A stretch of 64,000 nucleotides of DNA from CAWKEY01 sp963848675 (GCA_963848675.1 CAWKEY010000030.1:124001-188000), one strand, 5' to 3'. Positions 37,840 through 46,222 are shown, counted from the first letter of the stretch. Numbers and translations are program-made. Notes: generated from the letters alone by a model not told the origin.

Positions 37840-38454
37840 TTATTTTTGTTTGCGTGAGCGAACCAGCAAAAAGAACATATAAAACAGTGCCATCCATTCA
37901 TAACGATACTTGAGGGGTTTTACCAGCCACTGCTGAGTAATGTTGTTCCAGTGCAACCGTATAAGAAAAAGCACCAGAATATCATTTAGGAAATCAATGA
38001 TGGTTTTTTCCGGGTCTTTCATGAAGGCCGTGGGTTTTTTCATGCCTAGCTTGGTAATGACTTTGGCAGCCTGAACGGTTTCTTTTGCATCACTGAATTT
38101 TTCTTTGGCCCAGCGTGTTGCTTTAAGATTATTGAAGCCGGATTTGGCTTTTTCCGTCCACCGAGCCGATTTTGCAACAGGTGCGGATATCAAGGCGCCT
38201 TTTGTTTCCAGATCCGCGAGTGCATCAAACAATTGCTTAGCCAATGACTTGAAATCACAAACAGATTCCTCAAAACGAATCGATAATTTCTGCTGACTGC
38301 GATAGAGATTGACGCGATATACACCGTCAATTTTAGAAATGCTATGCGTTACCGCTTTGGCTACCTGAGCATTGCAAATCTGGGCAGGTATTTGAAACCT
38401 CACATGCCCATCCGCTCGATAACGCAGTACAAATTCTTTTTGGATAGACATCAT
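37840..38454 (-). CDS. Stand-alone HMA-like domain membrane protein
   Basis: 204 residues. The N part (FVLRYRADGHVRFQIPAQICNAQVAKAVTHSISKIDGVYRVNLYRSQQKLSIRFEE) has the beta-alpha-beta pattern of heavy-metal-associated domains but without the CxxC metal site, like the first domain of both neighbouring ATPases. A helical linker follows (TEKAKSGFNNLKATRWAKEKF), then a C-terminal region with one or two hydrophobic segments (FLNDILVLFLIRLHW, EWMALFYMFFLLV). It may dock to the ATPase or sense rather than carry metal (inference). 121 bases separate it from the ATPase gene. Confidence 0.75.
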   Translation of the reverse strand: MMSIQKEFVLRYRADGHVRFQIPAQICNAQVAKAVTHSISKIDGVYRVNLYRSQQKLSIRFEESVCDFKSLAKQLFDALADLETKGALISAPVAKSARWTEKAKSGFNNLKATRWAKEKFSDAKETVQAAKVITKLGMKKPTAFMKDPEKTIIDFLNDILVLFLIRLHWNNITQQWLVKPLKYRYEWMALFYMFFLLVRSRKQK

Positions 38455-38574
38455 TTAGTAAGCCCCGAGAAAAACAAAACGGATGCCCTGTATTCATGCA
38501 GACAGGAAAAACACCCGTTAATGAAGTCGATTATTCAGTAAAGAATGTGTCAACTTTGGTGAAGAATCTGCCGA

Positions 38575-38853
38575 TTATTCCTTGCTTTCAGCGACAATAT
38601 CTTCCAAATTTTCTTTTTGCTGTAACACAAAATCTTTACCGGCATCCACCGCTCTGGCGGTGCTGGAAATGATTTCTTTTCTGTATTTATAGACGAGATA
38701 GCCGGCTACCACGCCCAAGCCAAAAACCAGAACCGGATGTTTAGCGATATTATTCATGAGTCTACTCCCCGTATGCACTGTAGTTGAAACGATTGACCCC
38801 TTAACAACTTCTTTAGCCACAGAATTGGCTGAATTATCATGTAGGTGCTTCAT
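38575..38853 (-). CDS. Small single-pass membrane protein, KYRK-motif family, member 3
   Basis: 92 residues. After a polar N part comes IAKHPVLVFGLGVVAGYLVY then KYRKEIIS and an amphipathic tail, KDFVLQQKENLEDIVAESKE. The core and the tail closely match the protein at 30564-30932 on the opposite strand (KEFVLRQKENFRDLIAE), and the core matches the Met-rich protein at 31282-31686. It precedes the HMA-like protein and Cu+ ATPase genes in the same operon. Family unrecognised; real by paralogy and position. Confidence 0.8.
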   Translation of the reverse strand: MKHLHDNSANSVAKEVVKGSIVSTTVHTGSRLMNNIAKHPVLVFGLGVVAGYLVYKYRKEIISSTARAVDAGKDFVLQQKENLEDIVAESKE

Positions 38854-38893
38854 ATTTGATTTTTCCGAAATAATTTGAAAAATTAATGAATAA

Positions 38894-39061
38894 TTAACCC
38901 TGATCAGACTCAGGCAGAATCAGATCTTCATTTAGCAATTGATAGATACCCTTGCACCCTTCACAACAAAATGCCTTATCACCTTCTTTAGTTTTCAATG
39001 TAAAACCTGGTATTTCCACGGGTAACCCGCAAAGATCACACACTTTTTTAATATCAGTCAT
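38894..39061 (-). CDS. 55-residue Cys-rich metal-binding protein (P-type-ATPase metal-binding-like)
   Basis: This short gene reads MTDIKKVCDLCGLPVE, then LKTKEGDKAFCCEGCKGIYQ, ending PESDQG before a TAA at 38894-38896. The CxxCGLPV and FCCxGCKxIYQLL motifs are those of the metal-binding domain usually found at the N terminus of FixI/CcoI-type ATPases. Here it is a separate small protein at the head of the copper-ATPase operon. The start ATG is at 39061. Five Cys in two clusters suit Cu(I) or Zn(II). It is probably a soluble chaperone or sensor partner (inference). 39062-39449 contains no recognisable gene. Confidence 0.82.
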   Translation of the reverse strand: MTDIKKVCDLCGLPVEIPGFTLKTKEGDKAFCCEGCKGIYQLLNEDLILPESDQG

Positions 39062-39449
39062 TATATTCAAATAGATTATTTAACTTGTTTGTCATATTAG
39101 CAAAATATGAATTTGCCTACAACAGCCATCAATTTATCTTTGACGGCTCAATTGAAGATTCCCTAAGCCAGCCAGGCAAAAAAACACAGCATGGATGGTG
39201 CAGGGCAGATTTTGATGTCATGCGGATTTATACAAGGACGATCAGCAACCTTTCTTAGCGCGATGGGTTGGGCGCTATAAAAGATTTAGCTTTTCCAAAA
39301 GCCCTGTTTACGCCAGCAGAAAGCCTAAATAGGTTCATACCAGACAAAAAGCAACTTAGCTGTCTTTCCTCTGAGACATGGGGAGCATCAGCGCTGCCTG
39401 CCGATAAACAGGGCGGCGTAAGCCAGTCAACTCAAAACAGGGGTAATAA

Positions 39450-39650
39450 TTATTGAACGTCTATAAACCAATAGAAGCACTGATTACTAACTTCCCGTTC
39501 AGCTTGAATCCAGTCTTCCAGTTCATGGCCACTTGCAAAACCTCTTTTCTCGGCTTTAAAACAAGCACGTTCTGCAATCATTTCCCGGAATTTGTCTGGG
39601 TCGATGTGTTTGCGATGGGTATTTTGTATTGCTTTATATTCAATTTTCAT
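39450..39650 (-). CDS. DUF2934-like small protein
   Basis: 66 residues from ATG 39650 (MKIEYKAIQNTHRKHIDP; AGGAGGGGAAAT-type purine-rich sequence just upstream). The motif MIAERACFKAEKRGF followed by HELEDWIQAEREV is the core of the DUF2934 family, common as short helical proteins in proteobacteria, function unknown. A longer start at 39677 is possible. Confidence 0.75.
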   Translation of the reverse strand: MKIEYKAIQNTHRKHIDPDKFREMIAERACFKAEKRGFASGHELEDWIQAEREVSNQCFYWFIDVQ

Positions 39651-39677
39651 TTCCCCTCCTGACCTTATCGAAGGCAT

Positions 39678-40397
39678 GTTTTTCGAGCAATGGAACCAAA
39701 TTAAAATAAATTAAGTTGTTAACCCTTTTTGCACCAGACTAACAGCGATCACACATCGTTATTCAGCAAATCCCGTCATTGGGACAGGGATTCGCTTTGC
39801 GTTCTAACGAGTCATGCCGGGCTAATCTTGCCTGACCACCACAAATCTGTTTCAGACAGATTTGTGCGGGATAAATCGGCAGGGTAGCCGGATTGCATTT
39901 GCCATCCAGACTGCATAGATAATGCAGAACCATCCTTGGCACTGAACCGCTCCTTAGCCGATCCTTGCGAGAATGAAAAACATGACTGCTTGCGTGCGAC
40001 TTCCAGCGGAGGATTAATGAGTTGTTTTTCGCTGTTAAGAGAGCCGCTAACGTTGGCAGGCATTGTTAGTCTGAAACCTAACCTTACAACAAATGCATGA
40101 CAATAGAATTACAGGCTGATATTTGTTAAGACATGCCGGCATCCGAATCGGCGACCTGATCAGCAACTCTTTAAATCATTGGGTGCGCCGAGCGCAATGG
40201 GGCCGGAACAAACGGCCATCAGCATATGCCGCCCGGAGGGATAAGCCGATTTTCGTCACTTCGCTTACCGCTTCCCAGCAGAAAACGTTGGCTCCGGCAG
40301 ATTTACCAGTATTAGCTAAAGCAAACCAGGAATTTACGCGCTAGCGCCAAACAAAGTAGCAGCCCAAGTAACCGTCATGAATGGGCAACGGATTTGC
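39678..40397. other. Gap without a recognisable gene
   Basis: About 720 bases with only weak open frames on either strand (39812-40063 on -, 40123-40344 on +). Neither has a family motif or a good ribosome-binding site. Compositionally the segment looks like degraded coding DNA. I see no RNA gene or mobile element end in it. Confidence 0.4.
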
Positions 40398-40613
40398 CTA
40401 AGCTGCCTTGGAAACGTCAGTGGGATCACTCACCGCTCGACTCGAGGCCTTCATCAGAGCAATTCTCAACGCTCCCGTCAAACTGGCCCCCAAGCCAAGT
40501 CTACCGGCTAACGCCGGTACTAAAATCATGGATGCAACGACTAAACCAGTACCTAAAAATAAAGAGCCATTTCGGTTTTTTTTAACCTTAGTGTGGCCTA
40601 ATTGCTGACTCAT
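40398..40613 (-). CDS. Small membrane protein, unknown
   Basis: 71 residues beginning MSQQLGHTKVKKNRNGS, with two short hydrophobic stretches (LFLGTGLVVASMILVPALAG and LGLGASLTGALRIALM). The upstream sequence GAGGTGAAAAATG is a strong ribosome-binding site and supports the start. About 125 bases upstream lies the operator-like element also found at 28580. No family recognised; its place next to the copper genes and the shared operator suggest co-regulation. Confidence 0.6.
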   Translation of the reverse strand: MSQQLGHTKVKKNRNGSLFLGTGLVVASMILVPALAGRLGLGASLTGALRIALMKASSRAVSDPTDVSKAA

Positions 40614-40737
40614 TTTTCACCTCTGCTATGCAATTTAATAACAAAATACATAGGGTTATTTAGCATGATTGATGCCATAAAGCTAACTATCTGATTTAAT
40701 TAAGAAGCAGCAGCTAAAGGCTATAGGTTTATTAATT

Positions 40738-40786
40738 AAACTATGTTATATAACCTAGTTTAATAAAATATTGCGTCATATCACTT
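40738..40786. promoter_or_regulatory. Palindromic operator-like element, site 2
   Basis: A 24-base palindrome (AAACTATGTTAT / ATAACCTAGTTT, 40738-40761, 11 of 12 pairs) and, 13 bases on, GTCATATCACTT (40775-40786), the reverse complement of the AAGTGATATGAC found in site 1 at 28608. It lies upstream of the 71-residue membrane protein gene. The shared two-part layout in two intergenic regions argues for binding of one regulator. Confidence 0.55.
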
Positions 40787-41068
40787 AGCTTGACGCTGCG
40801 CAGGCGTTGAAAAACCGGGTACGGCTAAAAATTGCTTCGAAAAAGACCCAACGCTCGCCAGCAACCACAAGATACGTCTGACCGGACACGGAAATAATGT
40901 AGTACTGTAGAATCAGGATTGAGGAGACCTGCCAAGCAGAGCGTAGGGTCCGCGAAGTCCATAGCTTTCAATAGCCGGATGGCTGATTGGGGGGGCTTTA
41001 AGTGAGGGTAAGCGCCAAAACTAGCGTGCTTTGTCTGGCTTAGCAGGAATGGTAGCTGTAAGATCAAT

Positions 41069-41136
41069 AAGTTACGCTCATGCCGGGCGCCTTTGGCGCC
41101 GCTCAGGAGAGCCTTGCCGGACCATGAACGTAACTT
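41069..41136. repeat. Inverted repeat with 14-base ends
   Basis: AAGTTACGCTCATG (41069-41082) and CATGAACGTAACTT (41123-41136) pair at 13 of 14 positions around a GC-rich centre that contains the smaller palindrome GGGCGCCTTTGGCGCC. It looks like an excised-type MITE/REP element and could also be a terminator-like structure for the propeller gene 51 bases away. The rest of 40787-41186 shows no gene. Confidence 0.65.
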
Positions 41137-41186
41137 AAGTTTTTAGTGATTTCTTTGAGTAACCTTAAAAAGACCAGCCCCACATT

Positions 41187-42362
41187 TTAATGCGCAGTGT
41201 CGTGATGCCATCTTGGCATTAGAATGATAGAGTTGGGTTTTAGTCCTTGATCTTTCAGGGTATCGATGCTGGCTATAATTTCCTGTTTGTTCAGGTCAAT
41301 GACACTGATTGAACCATCACTCATATCCGGCAGATTTAAAAAACTGTTCTGCACGATGGCATACTGTTCATCGGGTGAAATAGCCACATGGTGCGCCCCG
41401 CCCGCAGTGGGTATCGCCTTTATCAAGGTTGGTTTTAGTAGCGATTTACTGATATCGAAGATGTTGAAATGACCGGGCTTGGCTGTAGTGATGTACATGC
41501 GGTCATTTTTGCTATTGAAGTAGATTTCCAATGGCACGCCCTGTTTGACGGCACCAAAGTCGAACACCTGTTCAAAACTGAAGGTCTTGTTGTCCGCATT
41601 CCAAGTCGCCGTCCACAGGGCGCCGCCAAACATGGTGTTGATGTATGCCATCGGCGGATTGGAACCTGGCAGAAAAACCGCTTCGACGGGCGCAACGCCG
41701 GAAGGGGATGGTTTGTCAGACAGTTTATGACTGGATAACACCTTGCCGCTGGAAGCCTCGATAACGGTTACGGTTTCACCGGCATCACCCAGATCGGACG
41801 GCCGCACGGTGCTGGTAATCATGATACGGTCGATGTCTTCATTGATGCTGATACCGTGCGGATAGCGAATAAATGCGCTTTCCGAACCGGCGGCAATCAC
41901 CTTGATCTGTTTATCGGTTTGCGCATCGCCGACAATCACATTGCTTGAACCCATGCAGGTTAGGTACCAGGTAAGGTTGTCTTTTGAGAAGACTACGTCT
42001 TCGCCGACTTTACAGTCGGGCACGTCAATTTTTTTGGGGCGGTAAGGCACACGGGTCATGTCCATGACATGCAGCGCGCCGTTGCCTAAAGAGGTGATGT
42101 AAGCCTTGCTGAGGTCTTTATTGTAGAAAATGTGATGGGCGACCAGGTCAGTTGGCAGCGGGATATCGTTGAGGACTTTAGCAAAGCTTTTCGAGCTTGG
42201 ATCAACGTCGATAATCGCAATGCCTTCACGTCTTGGCGTTTGCCCGGGTTTGCTTTCGTAATTGACCATCGCCAATATTTGCGCTTGCCCCAATACCGGG
42301 CTAAGCAAGGCTATGCAAGCGAACAATGAGCGAGCCGCTTTGGCTATATGTTTGGTTTTCAT
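41187..42362 (-). CDS. Secreted YncE/YVTN-type beta-propeller protein
   Basis: 391 residues with a signal peptide (SLFACIALLSPVLGQAQ) and repeated propeller strands such as KAYITSLGNGALHVMDMTR, VVFSKDNLTWYLTCMGSSNVIVGD, RMYITTAKPGHFNIFDIS, HHVAISPDEQYAIVQNS and DGSISVIDLNKQEIIASID. Periplasmic; ligand unknown. A conserved-looking HH pair (AHHIF, AHHVA) and a C-terminal RWHHDTAH could bind metal (inference). It is third in a - strand set after the TetR and DUF4242 genes. A perfect hairpin CCGGCCGC/GCGGCCGG lies in the gap before it at 42397-42416. Confidence 0.8.
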   Translation of the reverse strand: MKTKHIAKAARSLFACIALLSPVLGQAQILAMVNYESKPGQTPRREGIAIIDVDPSSKSFAKVLNDIPLPTDLVAHHIFYNKDLSKAYITSLGNGALHVMDMTRVPYRPKKIDVPDCKVGEDVVFSKDNLTWYLTCMGSSNVIVGDAQTDKQIKVIAAGSESAFIRYPHGISINEDIDRIMITSTVRPSDLGDAGETVTVIEASSGKVLSSHKLSDKPSPSGVAPVEAVFLPGSNPPMAYINTMFGGALWTATWNADNKTFSFEQVFDFGAVKQGVPLEIYFNSKNDRMYITTAKPGHFNIFDISKSLLKPTLIKAIPTAGGAHHVAISPDEQYAIVQNSFLNLPDMSDGSISVIDLNKQEIIASIDTLKDQGLKPNSIILMPRWHHDTAH

Positions 42363-42475
42363 CGTAGTTCCTCTGATTTTTTGTTAGTTGACAATGCCGG
42401 CCGCCAGTGCGGCCGGTCTACCTACCTACCTTTGTGTCTGTGGAGGCTACGGTAGGGGCGGTCAGACTAAAAGGA

Positions 42476-42748
42476 TCATTCTGCGGTAGTGGGGTCAATC
42501 ATGGAGCGGATTTGGGAAATACGGTTGGCGGGAAATCCGCCTTTTTCGGCGTGTTCTCTAACCGCTGCTTCATCCGGGGCGATGTAAACGCAATAGATCT
42601 TGTCGTCGGTGACGTAGCTTTCAACCCATTGAATTTTTGGCCCCATTTCGCAAAGAATGCCGCATGATTTCTGGGAAATGTCTTGCAACTCGCGATAAGC
42701 CAATGAACCTGCGCCGGGAATTTCGCGTTCGATGATGTATTTTGGCAT
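42476..42748 (-). CDS. DUF4242 (SCO4226-like) small protein
   Basis: 90 residues: MPKYIIEREIPGAGSLAYRELQDISQKSCGILCEMGP, then QWVESYVTDDKIYCVYIAPDEAAVREHAEKGGFPANRISQI. This is the DUF4242 ferredoxin-like fold, whose Streptomyces member SCO4226 binds nickel. The usual family Asp/Glu/His residues of the last motif (REHAEKGGFPANRI) are present. It lies 51 bases after the TetR gene on the same strand and is probably in its regulon. Confidence 0.85.
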   Translation of the reverse strand: MPKYIIEREIPGAGSLAYRELQDISQKSCGILCEMGPKIQWVESYVTDDKIYCVYIAPDEAAVREHAEKGGFPANRISQIRSMIDPTTAE

Positions 42749-42799
42749 GTGTGTCTCCTGGTTTTTGTAAAAATAATTGGGTGGTTTTTTAAAGCGTAA

Positions 42800-43402
42800 T
42801 CAAAATTGCGCTTTAAAAAAATCCCCTAATAAATCCTGACAGCACTGTTTAAGTGGTGCCGACGATTTTTCAATTTTCATTCTTAATAAAGCGCCCTGCC
42901 AGGCGTTTACCAATAGATCGGCCATGTCTTCAGCCGATTTGTCAGTTCTTACCGTGCCTTGCTGCTGTGCGCTGGACAGACCGGCTTGCAATAAATCCCG
43001 ATAGCGATTGACGGCTGACTGCAGGGACTTTTGACACATATCACTGGTATCGCCAATTTCACCCATCAAATTGCCCAGCAAACAGCCGCCCTTGAACTCT
43101 GCCTTCTCAAGTTCTGCAATGCCCTCATTAAAATATCGCTGCAATGCGCCGAGCGCATCATCTTCTGAGTGCTGCAAATGCCCGGTCAATTGTTTAATGA
43201 ACGGCTCGATGTAGTGCTGGATAACTTCCGCGCCAAAGTGTTCTTTGCTGCCGAAGTAATTATAAAAAGAGCCTTTGGGAATCTGCACCGCATCCAGAAC
43301 CGCTTTCAGCCCGGTGCCGTGATAGCCCTGCTCCATGAGTAAGGTTACGCCCTGATTTAACAGATTTTCGCGATTGATTTGTTTTTTTGTCGATTCAAGC
43401 AT
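42800..43402 (-). CDS. TetR/AcrR-family transcriptional regulator
   Basis: 200 residues. The N-terminal HTH is clear: RENLLNQGVTLLMEQGYHGTGLKAVLDAVQIPKGSFYNYFGSKEHF. The C-terminal ligand domain has FKGGCLLGNLMGEIGDTSD, typical of the AcuR/NemR-like subgroup, with a Cys that may sense electrophiles (inference). It probably represses its own operon with the DUF4242 and propeller genes, through the palindrome at 43409-43430. 43431-43708 has no convincing gene. Confidence 0.9.
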   Translation of the reverse strand: MLESTKKQINRENLLNQGVTLLMEQGYHGTGLKAVLDAVQIPKGSFYNYFGSKEHFGAEVIQHYIEPFIKQLTGHLQHSEDDALGALQRYFNEGIAELEKAEFKGGCLLGNLMGEIGDTSDMCQKSLQSAVNRYRDLLQAGLSSAQQQGTVRTDKSAEDMADLLVNAWQGALLRMKIEKSSAPLKQCCQDLLGDFFKAQF

Positions 43403-43408
43403 ACCTAG

Positions 43409-43430
43409 ATAATACGACCGGTTGTCTTAT
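43409..43430. promoter_or_regulatory. Likely TetR operator
   Basis: A 22-base palindrome ATAATACGACC / GGTTGTCTTAT (9 of 11 pairs, centre ACCGGT) lies 7 bases upstream of the TetR start codon. Size, symmetry and position are those of an autoregulatory TetR operator. Confidence 0.7.
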
Positions 43431-43708
43431 GCTGTCAAAAACTTTTTTAAATCGAGCATCAGCTAAAGGATTGGTTCGGTTTTGTAGATGTTCTGGGCTT
43501 ACCGTTGGAAAACAGGAAGCCCGACACGAAGACCACCTGCTTGTTTCGTGAAAGGCTTTAGGCCCAGGCCCTGATGGATATGCTGTAAGCCCGCTTTCAT
43601 TAGCAACTGGCAAAGGTAAAGATTGGCTTGAGGAATTTGGTTTATAGTTTGGCGTAAAATTCTGCCTGTATAAGTGTCCTGTTTAATTAAAGCATTTCAA
43701 TACCAGTT

Positions 43709-44923
43709 CTACCTCTCCATCTTCAAAGAGGTTAAAAGATTCGTTTTGTTGTTGAGCAATCGCTTGATATCAGCAGCCTGCCAATGCGGGTGCAGTTGTA
43801 GCAGCAACGCGGCCACACCGGCAACATGAGGCGTGGCAAATGAACTGCCGGTCATAAAGTCATATGCCTGATGTGGAACCGTGGTAAGAATGTCCTGACC
43901 AGGGGCAATAACCTCGAAATGATTGGGTTCGTTGCCTTGGCCAACAGCTAATACACCGGGAATATTTGCTGGAAATCCGCCTGCTTTTTCTTTGCCTGGT
44001 ACGGCGGCGGCGACAATAATCCCTTTTGTCAGCGCCTTGTCGACTAAGCGACGCAACAAAGGATCTTCAGGACCACTGAGACTAAGATTGATGATATGGC
44101 AATCCATACGAATGGCCTGATTTAAAGCTAGGGCAAGGGTAAAGCTGTTACAACGTGCCGCCAGTGCGTCTGGCTTTTCGGGCCAGCAGGCGCGGAATGC
44201 AAAAATTTCCGCGTCAGGCGCAACGCCGGCAATGCCTATTCCATTGTCAGGTCTTGCTGAGAGCACACCGGCCACGGCAGTGCCATGCACATCTGCCAGG
44301 CTGCCGTTGCTTGGCTCTGGAGCCAAGTTTTCCGAGTGTTGAATTTGTCCTTTGAGATCCGGATGATCAAGATCGACGCCGGTGTCGATCAAGGCGATGC
44401 GAACCCCACGGCCGGTGGTGATCGCGTGCAGTTCGGCGATCCCCATTGACTTGAAGCCGGATTGCAAGTGCAGATAAGGGTCGCTGTATTGTTTTGCGGC
44501 TGAGTGTTCGTTACCCAGCACCTGAAAGCTTTGCATCTGTTGAACCGAAGACACTTTCCGGTCTTTTTGCAAATCCGCCATTACCTGTTGCAACGATAAT
44601 GTCTGGGGAACCTCATAAACGACACAGCTAACACCTAATACGCTTACGGGCCACTGCGCAACAAATAGCAAATGATGACGATCAGCCAGCTCATGGGCAA
44701 TGCCTTCGCTCCAGCCCGAATTGCTGTATTGGCCGCGCAGCCGATAGCCGTCCAATGCGTTACCCGGCAGATTCCTGTTGATGGTACGGTCGTCAAAAGT
44801 GACCAGCAGCCGGCGATCTTCGGCTGTCAGACTATCACCCAGCCGTGAATAGTCGACCGTGTTTGCACAGGCGCTTAATAGCGCCAAGAGCACAGCGAGC
44901 AGGCTAAAACGAAATAATTTCAT
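43709..44923 (-). CDS. S8 subtilisin-family protease lipoprotein
   Basis: 404 residues with a lipobox (LLALLSAC, Cys19), then a prodomain-like stretch to about residue 150 (LSLQQVMADLQKDRKVSSVQQMQSF), then the catalytic domain: Asp180 (ALIDTGVDLDHPDL), His213 (DVHGTAVAGVL) and Ser361 (FMTGSSFATPHVAGVAALLL). The usual oxyanion Asn region (AAGN) reads AAAVPG, so the oxyanion hole differs. The start overlaps the anti-sigma stop by four bases. It would be an outer- or inner-membrane-anchored periplasmic protease, possibly acting on its operon partner. Confidence 0.9.
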   Translation of the reverse strand: MKLFRFSLLAVLLALLSACANTVDYSRLGDSLTAEDRRLLVTFDDRTINRNLPGNALDGYRLRGQYSNSGWSEGIAHELADRHHLLFVAQWPVSVLGVSCVVYEVPQTLSLQQVMADLQKDRKVSSVQQMQSFQVLGNEHSAAKQYSDPYLHLQSGFKSMGIAELHAITTGRGVRIALIDTGVDLDHPDLKGQIQHSENLAPEPSNGSLADVHGTAVAGVLSARPDNGIGIAGVAPDAEIFAFRACWPEKPDALAARCNSFTLALALNQAIRMDCHIINLSLSGPEDPLLRRLVDKALTKGIIVAAAVPGKEKAGGFPANIPGVLAVGQGNEPNHFEVIAPGQDILTTVPHQAYDFMTGSSFATPHVAGVAALLLQLHPHWQAADIKRLLNNKTNLLTSLKMER

Positions 44924-45624
44924 GGCTGCAATACAGGCTCGGCAAGCACAACATCCTGTCGGCTGCGCAGATAGTTGACAGCACTCATCAAATCCTGGTT
45001 TTCCTTATAGGTTTCGATGCGCACCGTAAAAGCACCAACATTATTGGGCCCATCAATACGCTGGCCATGAATATGGGCAAGCATGGAATCGATATCGGAA
45101 TCCGACAGGTTTCTGGAGAAAACCACGCGTAAATTTGCACCTGCCGGTAATTCAGGTTTTTCTGCTGAAAGGGTGTAATAGTCGGCTGGAGCCGGTGATT
45201 GCACAAAGCCTACGGTCAATGTAATCACTGTAAGAAACAGGGATGCCGCTATAGCAAACCGTGTTCCCGGATGACTTGATAAACGCGTCAATCGGCCGCG
45301 TTGGCTTGCGTAATTACCGAATCTGCCGATGAGCGACGCTTTGATGGGGGGCGCTGCTGACAATCTGTCTGCTGTACGAGCCTGCAATTTCGCATGCAAA
45401 CCAGCCAAGGATGCTTCGCTCGCCACATCCAGGTCAGATGCAAAAGTCACTGCCTTGGCCAATTTACCCAAACCAACCAATTCACGACGACATAGCAGAC
45501 AATGAGCCACATGGTTTTCAACCTGCCGCCGCTCATCCTGTTCCAGACTTTGGTTCAGATACCAGGGCAGTAGCAATTGTATTTCTTGGTGTGCATCCGC
45601 ACTAGTGGAAGTTTTTTGATTCAT
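44920..45624 (-). CDS. Zinc-finger (zf-HC2) anti-sigma factor with periplasmic domain
   Basis: From ATG 45624 (MNQKTSTSADAHQEIQLLLPWYLNQSL), 234 residues. The cytoplasmic part has the zf-HC2 motif HVAHCLLC (H-x3-C-x2-C). A membrane helix follows (FAIAASLFLTVITLTVGFV), then a periplasmic domain with LRVVFSRNLSDSDIDSMLAH and VNYLRSRQDVVLAEPV, which resembles the ferredoxin-like subtilisin prodomain/inhibitor fold. It would hold the ECF sigma factor of the preceding gene (4 bases apart) at the membrane. A longer frame to 45675 would overlap the sigma gene. Confidence 0.85.
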   Translation of the reverse strand: MNQKTSTSADAHQEIQLLLPWYLNQSLEQDERRQVENHVAHCLLCRRELVGLGKLAKAVTFASDLDVASEASLAGLHAKLQARTADRLSAAPPIKASLIGRFGNYASQRGRLTRLSSHPGTRFAIAASLFLTVITLTVGFVQSPAPADYYTLSAEKPELPAGANLRVVFSRNLSDSDIDSMLAHIHGQRIDGPNNVGAFTVRIETYKENQDLMSAVNYLRSRQDVVLAEPVLQP

Positions 45625-45628
45625 GGCC

Positions 45629-46222
45629 CTAGGCCTCCTGAGTTTCTGCAAAAGCCTGGAGCTTTTTGCGTGCATGAAACATGCGGGTCTTTACGGTATT
45701 GACCGGGCAGTTGAGAATTTTGGCGATATCTTGATAAGGCAGGCCATGATAAAAAGTCAACTCGATCACCGCTCTCTGATCGGCCGGTAGAATGTTCAGT
45801 GCGCAACTTAACCAGTCTTCGTTTTCCCTGTTTTGTGCTAAGTTGCCAGTTGGGTCGCCGATGGTATCCGTTAGTTCATCGACATCTAGATCGCCACTCC
45901 GGCGGGCACTTCTGGATATCGATTTAAGTGCCTTGTGATAAGCGATACCAAATACCCAGGTAGATATTTTGCTATCGTGGTTAAAGCGCTCCGGCTTTTC
46001 CCAAACCAGCAGCAAGGTTTCCTGTATCAATTCTTCAACAGCTTCAGGCTGCCGGGTTACTCGCAAAATGAAACGAAACAACCTTGGATAGTAGAGCTTG
46101 TAAAACGCATCGAATGCCGAAATATCGTCCTCAGCTATGCGCTGGAGCAAAGCGTATTCATCCACTTTGGTAGCAGTCTTATCGGGCATCTTTGGCGGTT
46201 GGTTATGAACTAAATGCAGCAT
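45629..46222 (-). CDS. ECF RNA polymerase sigma factor
   Basis: 197 residues. Region 2: AFDAFYKLYYPRLFRFILRVTRQPEAVEELIQETLLLVWEKPERF with STWVFGIAYHKALKSI; region 4: LPADQRAVIELTFYHGLPYQDIAKILNCPVNTVKTRMFHARKKL. The ATG at 46222 or the one at 46189 (MPDKTATKVDEY) may start it. First gene of a tight three-gene operon with its anti-sigma factor and a subtilisin lipoprotein. Targets are unknown; self-control is usual for such operons. Confidence 0.92.
   Translation of the reverse strand: MLHLVHNQPPKMPDKTATKVDEYALLQRIAEDDISAFDAFYKLYYPRLFRFILRVTRQPEAVEELIQETLLLVWEKPERFNHDSKISTWVFGIAYHKALKSISRSARRSGDLDVDELTDTIGDPTGNLAQNRENEDWLSCALNILPADQRAVIELTFYHGLPYQDIAKILNCPVNTVKTRMFHARKKLQAFAETQEA

Noticed and set aside
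39812..40344. Weak frames on both strands between the DUF2934-like gene and the 71-residue gene
   Set aside because: No ribosome-binding site, no motif, and composition unlike neighbouring genes; left as a gap.
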